A stretch of 64,000 bases of DNA. Origin: Rotaria socialis (taxonomy: Eukaryota > Rotifera > Eurotatoria > Philodinida > Philodinidae). The translations under genes were made by a program, and so were the position numbers. Below, one piece after another: positions 52,601-64,000 of the stretch. The notes below the pieces were generated by a model. The model was not told the DNA's origin. It did no database searches and saw only the letters and a program-made list of their open reading frames with translations. The stretch spans positions 62,001 through 126,000 of the forward strand of contig CAJNYU010002349.1 in assembly GCA_905331475.1 (NCBI GenBank), read 5' to 3'. Within the stretch, counting starts at the first letter, position 1; each line of letters opens with the position of its first letter.

Positions 52601-53071
52601 CACTAGGAGATCTTTCTGAAAATGTAACAACCAGTTTTCTCACGATTTTTTTCATTGAACGATTAATTATTTTCATGAATCATTATCTTGAATCAGATGT
52701 AAAGCAATAGACTATTGGTTAACACTATTCATGACGTCATTTTAATTAGCGCGAAACTATCAAACAATAAAACCTTTCAAAATCATTACTGTCGAATGAT
52801 ATTTTTAGGCGAACGAAACCTAGTATTGAAAATTGGGAAAAAGATGTAACAAGTTCGATCTCCATACTTATTGCGTACTCAAGTTAGAAAGAAACAAAAA
52901 AAAAACTCGCGACGGACTACATAAATGCTGTGCTTCGCACCGCATTAAAAATGAGCGCTAGCAAAGTTAAAATTCGAAAGATATACATGTTTCAGTACTG
53001 TTTAGTTACATTTCGAATGAATGAAATAGCTCAAATATTATGATTAATATAAACCATAATTCAAAAGTTAC

Positions 53072-53572
53072 CTTTAACATCGATTAGTTGTTCTTCAGTT
53101 AATGGTTGACCATTGACCGGGTCGATTGATGATTCATGTAAGTATTTGACGATTAAGCGTTTTTCAAAAATACAACCAGAAACAGGCGAAAGAACAGGTT
53201 GTTCTGGAACTTCATTTGAAACTAAAAAAATAACTACTCATAACGACAACTATTTATAGATTTCCTTCGGGATTGAAATACGAAATACAATTAGGCTACT
53301 ATCATTTATGATAGGAAAATGATGTCATACTCTCTATTTTCGAATAAATTTATTCGTCATCAATTTATTGAGTAGTCCAGAAATACAATCATATCTATAT
53401 CTATGTATATATATATATTGTTTATGACTGCGGCACAACAATGTCAGGCAGAGTTTTTAATCAAACTGTAAATTTCTACTGATGTACTTCAATACTTGTT
53501 TTAATTCGTGTTTCACAGCAAGGATAGCTGCAACAGGTCAAAAACAAACTTACGATAACAAATAAGCGACAT
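53072..53572 (-). CDS. PRPF19: PRPF19, exons 1-2 (start codon and U-box)
   Basis: Exon 1 (53554-53572) is ATG plus 16 bases, reading MSLICY and a split codon; exon 2 (53072-53221) continues [44 protein letters not shown]. Human PRPF19 starts [20 protein letters not shown] and continues DPINNQPLSEEQLID, so this is the U-box that recruits the E2 enzyme. Exon 2 ends in a single G before a good GTAAC donor; the exon at 40275 starts with TC, making G|TC = Val exactly as in IDVK-V. Strand, phase and sequence therefore tie this to the body at 37644-40275 across an intron of about 12.8 kb. The KIAA0319-type gene on the same strand stops 209 bases upstream of the start codon. Confidence 0.93.
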
Positions 53573-53781
53573 AATTATTGAAAAAAGAAAAGAATCTGAA
53601 AATGAAAAACAATCACAGTTAATATAAGTTTTCAAATATCATACTAAACATAAACAGCATAAACTTGAAAATAGATAATGCATATAGATTTAAAAAAACA
53701 AAGAAAAAATGAGAGTTCGGTGTTTTTGTTTGTGTTTTCGTCAGTAGATCACAACGGAAGAGATTCGTCTGAGTTAGATTA

Positions 53782-56700
53782 TTAGGCAAGACCATGTTCT
53801 GATGATTTTTGCGATTGTACATTGTCACAGACTGGAATTCCATTACTGTCTTGTACAGCAACTGTTAATCCACGATTTCTTAGTTTTGGTGAATTCATGT
53901 TTGCTTTGGCTGTAAGAAGTGGTTTGTCATAGAGAGTTTGTTCACCATTTTCATCAGATTGATCAGATGCAGATATAACAATGTTCGATTTTTTTGTTTT
54001 ATCTAAGAAAATAGTTTATTTAAATTTGAATTCAATTATTTTTCTTTTTCTACACACTTCTTCTGAAAAAACGAGATTTCTCTTTCGTTTTCTCAGTTGA
54101 ATCGTATGCACCTTCATCGTCATTTTCGTCTAATAATTGATAACGTATACGTTTACGACGTTCCAGTAAATTATAACGGCGTCTCCAACGTAAACAACAA
54201 CATGTGCAGAACCAACAGAATATTAGTGATAATATTGAACTAATACTTGTTATTATAACAAAATAATGAATTACAAAATCTAGGATAAAAAAAATAGATT
54301 AATACAATACAAAATCAATACAATTATATGAGTAACTGCTAAGTTCAATTTACAACATCACTATCATCACATGAAATAATGTATTTTACAAATGAACAGA
54401 AAGCACTAGTAATGATCATCGTATGAAACACATTTTCGTAAATAATTGAAAATATTGTGAAATGTTTTTCATAGTAAAATTATCCAGGCATTGCTGATTA
54501 CTTAATAATTATAAAGTATTGTATATTAACATGAGAAATTCGAATATGACAGTTTTTAAATTATTAAAATCACCTCCTCAAAAACACTCAATTACCACCA
54601 GAATTATCTTAGTCAAGATAAGCGCATGAGAAGACAGTTCAAGGTCTACTCTGTCATCACCAGAAACGATCTCTTTTAGACTCCTGCTATTTTGGTGATA
54701 TCTCTCATCACTTACTAGAAGACGATGTTGTTTCCTCAGAAAAGATCTGTAATTCTGAGTTGTGTTATATTTACTGATCTGCTTAAAAATTAAGAATTTA
54801 TAAAACAAGAATTCTGGTTAACTCTGAGCAGAAAGATGTTTAGAATAAATATTGTTCTATGAAGCTGTGGATTTCAATGGGAAATGAATTCTTACCACAA
54901 TTAGGTTCTCGTTGAACAATAGATTTAAACCAATTTTCCATATAATAGCTATGACAAATACAACGTTTTGTTTTCTGATTACATTTTCCATGATTTGAAC
55001 AATCCGATAAACACAGATATGTGTCGATTGATATAATATTCATGTTTGATGCTGAACGCAATGATTTTATCTTATCTTGTAAATGATTGACGAGAATTTT
55101 TGGCGAAATAATTAAATCAGTTTTGAAATCTTTTCCTTTGACTAATAATACATTTTCATGTAACATTCCAACCATGATTATATGAATATTTGGTAATAAA
55201 TCAATAAGAAAAACACGTATTTGTGCGAGAAGATTATCAAGTGTTTGCTGATGTAAATATGATTTCGATGAGAAAACAAGTTCAATTAAATTTTCTGCAT
55301 CAGGCACCCCATTTACATTAACTGTTATATTCATTTCACTCATTTGTTGTCTATCATCAAGCACCTGAAGAATAAATATATATTGCCCTTCGATTAAATT
55401 TGTTACATAAGCAATAGGCGATGAACTTGAATTATTTATAAAATGACCTATAGCTGGACACAATGGACTTTTAGCCCATTGCCATTTTGCAATACCATAA
55501 TCTGCTGTTGTTTTTGATGCATTTAGAATAATAAGATTATTAAGTATATTAACAGATTTGGTTTCTAAATTAATAGAAATTTTCGGTGGTTGACCATTTT
55601 GTGAGTAGACAACAACAAGAACTTCAGCTTTTGATGTATATCGTTTATCATTTGTTACTAATGCTAATTGAAATTTATATTGGCCAATACGAAGATTTGA
55701 TATTCTTGTTTTAAGTGAATGCGGCGAAATAATCTCGATGGTATTTGCATCTTGTTTATTATCATTTGATAGTAATGTCCAAAAAACATGTGTTTGTTGT
55801 TGTTGTTCAATTATACTTGATGTTCCATCAAGTAAAACATCATTGGATGGCCAAAACACTATCTCACGACTGTGTGTTACTCGAGCTTCAATTGGATCTA
55901 TAATAATAAAAATCAATATGTTATTTCTTTTTTAAATATTTTTGTTTTCTAAATCATTCTCTTACCGCCAGTAGCAATGAGTTGGACAGTTTTTGTTTGT
56001 TGATTACCGCTATCATCCATCACATCTAGTTGAAACGAATAAGTACCAGCACGAATATTTGATATTAATAAATCAGATGTATTCATATTCTATAAATAGA
56101 TAATTTATTTATAATTACAATACTCTTATTTTACTTTTGAAAAATAATTTTACTTCAATAAGCGGCATGACAGGGCCATCTTTTTTGTATGTCCATCGAT
56201 ACGTAACGTGCCGACTCGAAGGTTCAACAGAAGCTTCTAATTTAATTATTGTTTGTGGTAACCGAACTGATACTGGAGAAATTACTTTGACCACAAGAGG
56301 CAGTACTGTCGTTGCCTCTAAAAAATACCAAGAATAAATCGGTGATGAGTTTTGAAATAAACTTATCATTTGATTAGAATCATGAAGACTACATTACAAA
56401 TCAAGAATACAACAAAGCTGAAAATCAGGCAGTACGGCGGTGCTACTTTAGTATTTCATGTCACGGTTTTCAAAACTTTGTTCAATGTTCACCCTCATAT
56501 TGACATTGGAACTACTAAATTCATGCATACTTTGATAACTGAAAATCAACGTAGTAGCGGCGTATGATAATACTGTTTTTATTATTACTATTCGTCACTA
56601 AATTAGTATCTATTGTTAGAATCAAAAAATTAGAACTAATTAAAAACCCAAGATCACAAAGAAATTCTTTGAAATCTTCTAAAAACTATGATTTAAATAC

Positions 56701-59037
56701 TATATGAAAACCTTGATGCGATTAAATAAAAAGATTTCTATCGTAGATGACAATATGATCGATTAGTAAACGTAGTTTATCAAAATCAGCTCGAAACCCT
56801 GTTACAGTTATTATATTATCTACAGAATCAATATCAAATATGAATAGCATAAAGTCGAACTCACTTTGAATGCTGTGCTATCAGATCATTTTTGCCTATC
56901 AATAGAGCATTACAATTTACATCTGCCATTTTTATCAAAAAGAAATCAAATATTAAATTTATTCATTCAGAATCCAATACTATGATAGATTTATATGTAT
57001 GACAATTTTACAATTACATTGCATAAATAATTCTGAAACAAAAAATTGTGTTAGTCGATTTAAAAAAAGAATTTACGTATATCGTCTCTAAAAACCACAC
57101 TGTAAAAAATATATATAATTATGAATCTTAAGAGTGCTTGTACCTTTTGTCTGAAAAACAAAACGATCAACTACCATGAGGGTGTGCTACAACATGCTGA
57201 ATTGGGTTCACTTTCTTCTCAATATAATTTTTAAATTTATCACAAATCAAGAAGTAATGCTGGACAGTGGTCGTACTATTATTTTTAAATTCCTGTAGTT
57301 CAGCGAAACAGATAATTTTAAACTCTAATAAAATATGTTGTTACATTTAAGAAATCTATTTTCATGCAAATACTGACATTGAAATAGTAAGGACAATGAT
57401 AGAAGAAAAATAAACTTTGAAAGGTTTCTCAATGAGTACGTCTAACTTCTGCTCGCACCGTTCATTCTTGAAAATAATTCCTGAAAAGAGACGAACAAAT
57501 AGATGCAACGGAAATTGTAAGCTCTGTCAGACTGTGGTTCTGTTAATCAGTGAGTTGATTTCCTTCTGTTGTTTTTGACAGTAGATGTAAATAAATAGGT
57601 AAAAGTACAGGCTGATAGAAAATAAAAGGTGGCCTTGCAAGCTATTCAAAAAGATTTTCTTACTTGAAATAACTTCTATTTTAATAACATCAGATGCTAA
57701 TGTAGCTCCTTGTTTATCATTTAATTTCAATTCAAATTCATATATTCCTGCACGTAATTGTTTAGCAACGACATGTGATGCTAAATCTGATTGATTAGAA
57801 ATGTCAACTTTAGCTTCACTAGTTGATGTTTTCAATGACCAAAGTAGATTTAAATGTTGATTATTTAATATTGATAGGGCTACTCCGCTTTTATTTGATT
57901 TATGCAGAACACGTCCGTTTAAATCAACTTCATCTTTTGGTAATGTTATTATCTGATCGTCACCAGCTTCAACTATAAAATCGTCTAATGATGAACTCGA
58001 AATTGATTTCGTAGACGATTCTACATGAACTTCTGTTGATTGTTCTTCTTTATTATCGATGACACATTTTCTACTAGAGTCTAGTCTTGTAAATCCTAAT
58101 TTACATTGACAATAACCATGCTTAGCACGATCACTTGGCGGTAAACATTCTTCATTTTTCCTACATTTCCCTCTATTATCATTATCTGAATCATCGTCAT
58201 ATTGATTAGTTTCTGAATCCGCTTCATACACTGCACACGGTTTCGTACGTGGTAAATATTGACGGCAAACACCTTTGATAAAAGAAAAATATATCAACGA
58301 GAAAAAAGAGAACAAATGGTACCATACCTTTAATACGACGCAACTCGCTATCACCGTCACAGAGACATACGTTACGTTGTAACTCAGCATTAATTGATAC
58401 TTGCTCACATTTTTCATTGATAGGACATAATTTCGTTTCATTACATTCATCAAATCCTGTATCATCATAATCAGCAGCTGCTGCAGTTAAATCTAAACTT
58501 TTAATATTTTGTTTCTATTACAAAATCATATGAACGTCTAACTTACGAACAGAACGAATTCTTAAATAAAACACATCATCACTAAGGTGAGTGTCAACCA
58601 TCTCTATTGGTTGACACATTTCATCCGACGAACATTCAATATGAAAGCATGTCGATGATACCCAATAGGCAACATTACAACGACTAAATTGACAACATTG
58701 AGCAACACATTCATCCCATCCATTGACATGAATTCTAGGAGATAATCATTAGCAAACCAAACGAAAAAAATGTTGTTTCTCATTTTACTTGGAAAATTTT
58801 CCAGCATTTTGGCCAGCAGCGGGTTTAACATTTGTATGAATCAGATCTTTTAAATCAACATTAAATTTCCAATTGTTCGACCATATTGAGCAAACATCAA
58901 CTAGAAAGGATAGAAATTTTTATTTGAAAATAACTTTCTTGAGCGATGTCATCATTACTATCATTGGGTTTTGAATGACAAAACGTTTGAAAAGAAAAAC
59001 ATAGAAGTACCAATAATGTGTGTTTTAGCACCGACAT
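53782..59037 (-). CDS. KIAA0319L: KIAA0319/KIAA0319L-type PKD-domain membrane glycoprotein
   Basis: A type I membrane protein; vertebrate relatives work in neuronal migration and, for KIAA0319L, as a receptor that cycles to the Golgi. The ATG at 59035-59037 starts a signal peptide (LKHTLLVLLCFSFQTFC). Next comes a MANSC-type Cys domain (58547-58900: WDECVAQCCQFSRCNVAYWV, IECSSDEMCQP), a Cys-rich/EGF-like region with an acidic Asp/Asn stretch (58260-58490), then PKD domains (57660-57980, 56150-56335, 55970-56095, 54896-55900). The end of the ectodomain has the family hallmark CSNHGKCNQKTKRCICHSYY then MENW (human CSDHGHCDSFTKRCICDPFW, MENF). One membrane helix (54200-54285) is followed by a CCCLRWRRR tail ending in SSEHGLA (stop at 53782-53784). 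The intron between ~56340 and ~57660 is about 1.3 kb. One junction near 58500-58550 could not be resolved in phase. Confidence 0.9.
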
Positions 59038-61598
59038 TGCATCTATAAAAGAAAGTTATGATATGAAATGTCCTATACGAATTTTTCTGTTCTGCGTAAG
59101 TAAACATTGATTTATTCATGCGAACCATAAGAAAATATTACTCGGCGTATGATTGATAACTTATGCGTTAATGTAAAACGAACCACTCAACGAGGAGAGA
59201 GAACGAACGAAAAAAACCCTTTTTGCAGACAGTGGAGGAGACGGAAAAAAGAGTGGCGGACTCATTTTTTTTCGTCTCTTGATATTTGGATAAAGATCGT
59301 TCTACTATTTGATGTTGATTTTTGTCAGATTAAATTTTCTGACTAAACCTCTTCTGTTGTTAGATTGTGTCAAGTAGGCTTAAGTTGAGTTCATTAGTCC
59401 ATATTATACCGATTTTTGTACAGTATGGCAGCGAGACTTTTCTCAACAGTTGTCGTTAGCTGCCTAACATAGTGAAAATCATACCATCAATTATAGTTTG
59501 TCGTTGCAGCATTCGATTTATGTGAGTATTTCTATAAACCGAGTAGTCAATAATATTAAGCCTTTTGATCTTAAAATCCTGATAAAATTTTGCAAGCGCT
59601 TCATTATTTGTAATTGATTGACATCTAGCAAAGAACAACAAAAAACAAGGTTTTTCTGCTTGATCATACGGTTATAGCAAGTCTTCGTTGCACATAAACA
59701 TTCGAATGCAATTTATTTCTATGTTTTTTTGAATGATTTTCAAAGACATTTTTGAACTGTTCTGCTATTTAGTGGTGCCAATTTTTCTGAGACATAGAGA
59801 ACACATGATGTTTCTCAATATTAATATGAATTTTGAAATCGATGTTAAATATTCTTTAAAAATTCCTTTAATTACTAGATATTTGTTCATTGGCATTTGA
59901 CACTATCGAATCAAGGATTATTCTATCTCGTTACGAATAGTTAGTTTTTGCTTTCGTTTATGTTTCTTGATAAAATGAAAAAAAATCTAGACATTTCAGT
60001 CAAATTTTAATTTATGTTAAGATAACTGAGCTTTTTTTTACAGCTATTCCCTTCGGTTACAGACAGCTAGTCATATTTTGTCAGAAGTTTTTTATTGAAA
60101 TTTGATTAATTAAAGATGTTTTTCCTTTCCTAGGCACAGAGCTTTAGAACTTTTTTCAATCGTCAGTAAATTTTATATAGGTCGTATTAAAGTCCCATAC
60201 GTTATTGTACTCCCTGTAGAATCCCATGGTTGCTCCAGGGTCTATCCGGATCTATTCATAGAAAATTACAAAAAGAGAATGATTCTGATGTTCGATTTAA
60301 GACTTTCATGTATTTGCAATAGATCTATAGCTGTTTTTTCTTTTATGCTGGTAGCTAGTGTCATGTCATTTAACATAACAGAAGCAAGAAGTTATAGAAT
60401 ATTAAAGAAAAGTTCTTTCGAACTGTTTTCAAAGCAGTGCTAAAGTATAACTAAGAAAAAACTTCTAAGATCCAGTTATTCTAGTGTATAACTGAAGAAG
60501 AAGAGGATATGTGTTCTTCTACGAATCTATACAAATATCAGCAAAGCATATAGTGACTACTTTCTCTCGAAAATGTTAGTAAAGAAGACTGTTCGAAATA
60601 AAGCATTACTTGGAAAATCGTTGATTATTCATTACGACACTCAATATTGCCGAGTTCTCCGAAAGAATTCGAAACCAGTAGAAAATATTCGTGCTTTGAG
60701 CCCATACTATATTTTTAAAACTTTCTCGCCCCATGACTTGAAAAATAGGAGTGAATCTTTGAAAGAGACTAGAAAACCAAAACCTTAAAAAAACAAAATA
60801 CTCACAAGACCAATTAATATTTTCTCTGGTACATTTTAAAGGTATAATATTTAGTTCAGCATTTTGTCTGTTACTTGATTGCATCACTTTTACTTGTATC
60901 TTATTTCTCTATCTGACGGGAACATGATTTTGGGTCGTGTTATTTATAGGACTTCTTAGTAGATGCGAGAAGGTTATCAATGTAAAGACTTTGAAAAAAA
61001 AATTAACTCGCTTTACAGTATGTAATTTATACTTTATAGAAAACAAACACGAGACAAAATCAGAACAATATCTTAGCAACAAGAAAATGAAAAAATCCTG
61101 TTGTTGTTGTTATCACAGAAACGAAAAGATTTGAAAAATATCATCAGATATTTGACTATTTGTCTTGAGTTACCATAACTCTTAGAAATAGTGTGAGTCG
61201 AAAATTTATTCAATGAATTAAATAGAAATGTTCAGATCTACTGTATAGTTGTATCGATATTGTAGAGGATTTTATTTTAGTATTTTCTATAGATTTTGCT
61301 GTGTTGTGAGCAACATATTAGCACGGGCAATACTTTCGGTTTACTTCATTTGACCGATTGAACGATTCGTTATTAACAAAGAATCACTCTTAAATTTGAT
61401 TCAGTTATATTTCGCTGCAAAACAACAGATGATGAGGCCAAGCACATACGTATATGAGATCACTGCTATCAATTTTTGTGTTGACTATAATTTATTTCTT
61501 ATGAAGAGAAAATTGAAAAGGTATACAAGTGTGTTCATTTCCAAACGTCAAGCTGCTCGATGTCTTCACATATTGAATTATTTAAATTAACATACGGT
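59038..61598. other. Gene-free region
   Basis: About 2.5 kb with no recognisable gene. Overlapping open frames on both strands at 60573-60887 show no domain, and none has splice context. Confidence 0.4.
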
Positions 61599-62500
61599 GC
61601 AAAAGTCTTTGCAATAATGTCAAACACTGTTAGACCATGTTGGAGATTTTTAATTCAGCTGAGTTTTTTCTTGTTGGAAAGAGCAGTGTCTGTACTTCAA
61701 ATTTTGTGCCAAATATATTTTTCTAGGACGAATCTGGAAATGGCAAAAACTAAGCGCATGAAAAAACGTTCGTGCAACCTGGAAAAATCGGTATTTCAGA
61801 TATATCTTAGACTACATGAGCAGAATTTAACAAAACATACACCACAATGAAGAGTTGAAAAACCTCTATCGATTCCAGCTTGTGGAAGATTTTTTGATTC
61901 ATTCTCGAGTCGTTCATAAGAAAAATTGAAAAACGAAATTTTTGTAAAAAAGACACTCATTGAAAAAAACTATCAATTTTCAAGAATATCTACCAGGAAG
62001 CATGTATGAACTCTATTTGGTCGCATTATTTATGCAAATTATATCAGACCTTAGAAACTTGACAGTAAAAATAACCTAACAAATATCTTTTGCAGGTTCA
62101 AAATGATCACATTGTGTGAACGACCAAATTTGTCAGTCTCTCTCGAAAAAAGCAATATTTCAGTACAAAAACTAAAACTAAATTTACCTTTCAATACACC
62201 ATTGGAAAGTGCATCCTTTATGCTACAAAATCGCCATTGATCGTGATTTATTCTCTTTTTCACTTTAAAAAAATTCAATAGAAATAGAAAAGGATACTGC
62301 TGGATGGCGAAGTTGCGAGAACCTTTTTTCATGCGTTTAGTTTTTGCCTTTTCCTCATTTCCAAATTCGTCCTAAAAACATATATTTGGTACAAAATTTG
62401 AAGTTCAGACACTGCTCTTTCCAACAAGAAAAAACTCAGCTGAATTAAAAATCTCCAACATGGTCTAACATGCGTTTGACATTATTGCAAAGACTTTTGC
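61599..62500. repeat. Large inverted repeat (arms ~180-190 bp)
   Basis: Left arm about 61599-61779, right arm about 62311-62500, inverse copies with roughly 85-90% identity and small indels, separated by about 530 bp of unlike sequence. Arms start GCAAAAGTCTTTGCAATAAT and contain CATGTTGGAGATTTTTAATT. On the minus strand the right arm continues into an exon-like stretch (GACGAATTTGGAAATGAGG after TTTTTAG; donor GGTAAAT near 62190) whose frame runs DEFGNEEKAKTKRMKK; the left arm shows the same start without that continuation. No known protein recognised. Confidence 0.8.
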
Positions 62501-62671
62501 GCCTCATGCTATTTGATTGCATACATACTACTAAGCCAATTAAGGTAAGGGATGTGAGAGACAGTGTCAATACTTCATTGATTCTTCATGTAATCAAAAA
62601 CAAAATTGATAAAGCCGTTGATGCCATAGATTCACTAATCTAATTATAAACAACAGATGAGCCATAATTGT

Positions 62672-63583
62672 TCATGAAATAGTGCCAACTCTTCGTTCTT
62701 GTCGGTGTATCGTGTTCCATATTTTACGCCATACTTGCAAAAAACGAAGATCAATTATTGCAATAATCAGCGGATCTAGCGCAATTTCAATATAACACAG
62801 TAAACTAATATATATAGCCATTCCACTAGTGCCATCAGTAAATTGGAAAGTAAGAATATCTGGACTCCATAAAATAAGCCAAACAGAATAAAAAGCTATT
62901 GTTTGCAATATAAGTTTTCGTTGTCGCCTTTGACGAATGTGAATAATTTGTTCGCTTCTAATCCCTTGTGTTGAACTGACATGAATTATTGCAAGAGCAA
63001 GAACAATTATATTCAAAGCCACAGGAATAATATACATTAAAAATAAGTTTAAAATTTGAATTATTGCTGATTCAAATAACATATCGCACGATCTTCCAGG
63101 TGCACGCCATATTTGTGTCCAACCAACACGAAATTGAACAACTATTTTAAGCCCGACTATTGTACAAATAAGAAAATGTAGTAATATAATTAAGTGAATT
63201 TTTCCTTTATAAGTATTTCGATTAAAAACAATACGTAAATACCGAGAAATGCTAAAGGCCAATAAAAAGTAATTTTGAATAGTGTTGATATAACCCTTTG
63301 ATGATGCTTCAAAATAGCAAATGATGTTTTCAAGTGTTGAAAACAAGCACACTTCTCCACGACGCATACCATACAGAATATAGAAACGTACCAGAAGAAG
63401 AGTATTAGAAAATAAATACGCATAAAGCCAAATCAAATTTTGTTTTCGTAATGATGAAAATGATAAAACTTGAATCCACAAAAAACCATGCATGATAGTA
63501 GCTATTATACACATGACTATAACAGGTTCTAGTCCGCTAAGAGCACTGGGTGTCCAATAGAAAACAGTGCAATACGTGTTCAT
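62672..63583 (-). CDS. Rhodopsin-like G-protein-coupled receptor
   Basis: Intron-less frame of 303 residues with seven hydrophobic segments: ~17-41, ~50-70, ~92-115, ~128-150, ~172-200, ~225-247 and ~255-278. Family-A features are recognisable but altered: SRYLRI follows helix 3 where DRY is usual, the helix-6 region is QTIAFYSVWLILWSPDILTF with the conserved W and P, and helix 7 has DPLIIAIIDLRF in place of NPxxY. A conserved cysteine pair (CLFST at the top of helix 3 and GRSCDML in loop 2) is present. The short N-terminus has no signal peptide and the C-tail is short. Such single-exon receptors are numerous in bdelloid rotifers; ligand unknown. Confidence 0.78.
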   Translation of the reverse strand: MNTYCTVFYWTPSALSGLEPVIVMCIIATIMHGFLWIQVLSFSSLRKQNLIWLYAYLFSNTLLLVRFYILYGMRRGEVCLFSTLENIICYFEASSKGYINTIQNYFLLAFSISRYLRIVFNRNTYKGKIHLIILLHFLICTIVGLKIVVQFRVGWTQIWRAPGRSCDMLFESAIIQILNLFLMYIIPVALNIIVLALAIIHVSSTQGIRSEQIIHIRQRRQRKLILQTIAFYSVWLILWSPDILTFQFTDGTSGMAIYISLLCYIEIALDPLIIAIIDLRFLQVWRKIWNTIHRQERRVGTIS

Positions 63584-64000
63584 TTAGTACTGAAAATTAT
63601 TTCTTTCAGGAAAATCACAATGCATTTTGAGTATCAAGTTAATGTATGGGATATTAAACTGAATATTATTCTAAACTATTATATATAAATGAAGATCATG
63701 CATGCGTTGTTCACCCACGAACAAGAAACAAGGTGAAGCCATTAAAAAGTTGCCTTGTTCATCGTTATTATCGTGTCTTATAAACGCGGATGAGTTCCGT
63801 TAATGCAAGATTAAATGTTTTTTAAAGGTAGGTATCAACGAATTTGCATGACATCTATAAATATAACTTAGTTGAAGTAGATAACTTTACATGAATTAAG
63901 CCATTTCCGAAGCATACATGCTTTCTTTTGTGAATATTACCTATTTCATTGTATTTAAAAATATACATTTGATGAGAAAAATTATCAATCTTCATCATTG
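63584..64000. other. Window end, upstream of the GPCR
   Basis: AT-rich sequence without a recognisable gene; it probably includes the GPCR promoter (TATATATAA-like at ~63680). Confidence 0.35.

Larger units (their letters stand above)
40276..53071 (-). other. Giant PRPF19 intron 2 (~12.8 kb) with nested features
   Basis: Bounded by the donor GTAAC at 53071-53067 and an acceptor TTTAG before 40275. Other introns in this gene are roughly 50-700 bp. Inside lie a complete DUF268 gene, a partial copy of it at an assembly gap, a decayed DNA transposon, a duplicated dispersed repeat, a hairpin and a minisatellite. Between these, 41400-42690, 43340-44690, 44790-46600 and 49020-50870 show no recognisable genes. 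The true length is uncertain because of the 100-N gap. Confidence 0.8.

Noticed and set aside
60573-60887. Overlapping open frames on both strands
   Set aside because: No recognisable domain, start context or splice partners; such frames are expected by chance.

Overview
The window looks like nuclear DNA of a small-genome invertebrate, most likely a bdelloid rotifer (Rotaria/Adineta type). It is AT-rich. Its genes are cut by many short GT-AG introns (about 45-70 bp), they lie on both strands with no operon logic, and nearly all are conserved animal housekeeping genes. The rotifer placement is an inference from gene style; no single sequence proves it.

Layout. 0-7 kb (+): the 3' part of MCMBP (DNA replication/cohesion factor), WDR5 (histone-methyltransferase scaffold) and TTC14 (S1 + TPR protein). 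9-13 kb (+): cytosolic arginyl-tRNA synthetase RARS1. 13.1-14.1 kb (-): Elongin B and the mitochondrial ATPase inhibitor IF1. 18-25 kb (+): a single-exon tetraspanin, a RASL10-like small GTPase with a histidine-rich insertion, and a clan-3 cytochrome P450. 27-29.3 kb (+): an HP1 protein (chromodomain + chromoshadow) and 4E-BP with its TOS motif. 29.3-33.6 kb is gene-free but holds an 868-bp element with inverted ends. 33.6-36.1 kb (-): a secreted protein joining a bacterial-type YbaY/YscW domain to a Kunitz domain, and a CD225/dispanin membrane protein. 37.6-53.6 kb (-): PRPF19. Its body lies at 37.6-40.3 kb and its first two exons (start codon and U-box) at 53.07-53.57 kb, so one intron spans about 12.8 kb. 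That intron contains an intact DUF268 gene, a second partial DUF268 copy beside a 100-N assembly gap, a decayed tnp2-like DNA transposon, copies of a dispersed repeat, a hairpin and a minisatellite. 53.8-59.0 kb (-): a KIAA0319/KIAA0319L-type PKD-domain membrane glycoprotein. 61.6-62.5 kb: a large inverted repeat. 62.7-63.6 kb (-): a single-exon rhodopsin-like GPCR.

Most genes are independent. Thematic links are translation control (RARS1, 4E-BP), chromatin (WDR5, HP1), splicing/ubiquitin (PRPF19, Elongin B) and mitochondrial energy protection (IF1). The observations most worth a second look are the YbaY-Kunitz fusion and the giant PRPF19 intron with its nested DUF268 genes. Exon borders were read by eye from splice consensus and reading phase. 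Family names come from recognised protein sequence; no search was run.
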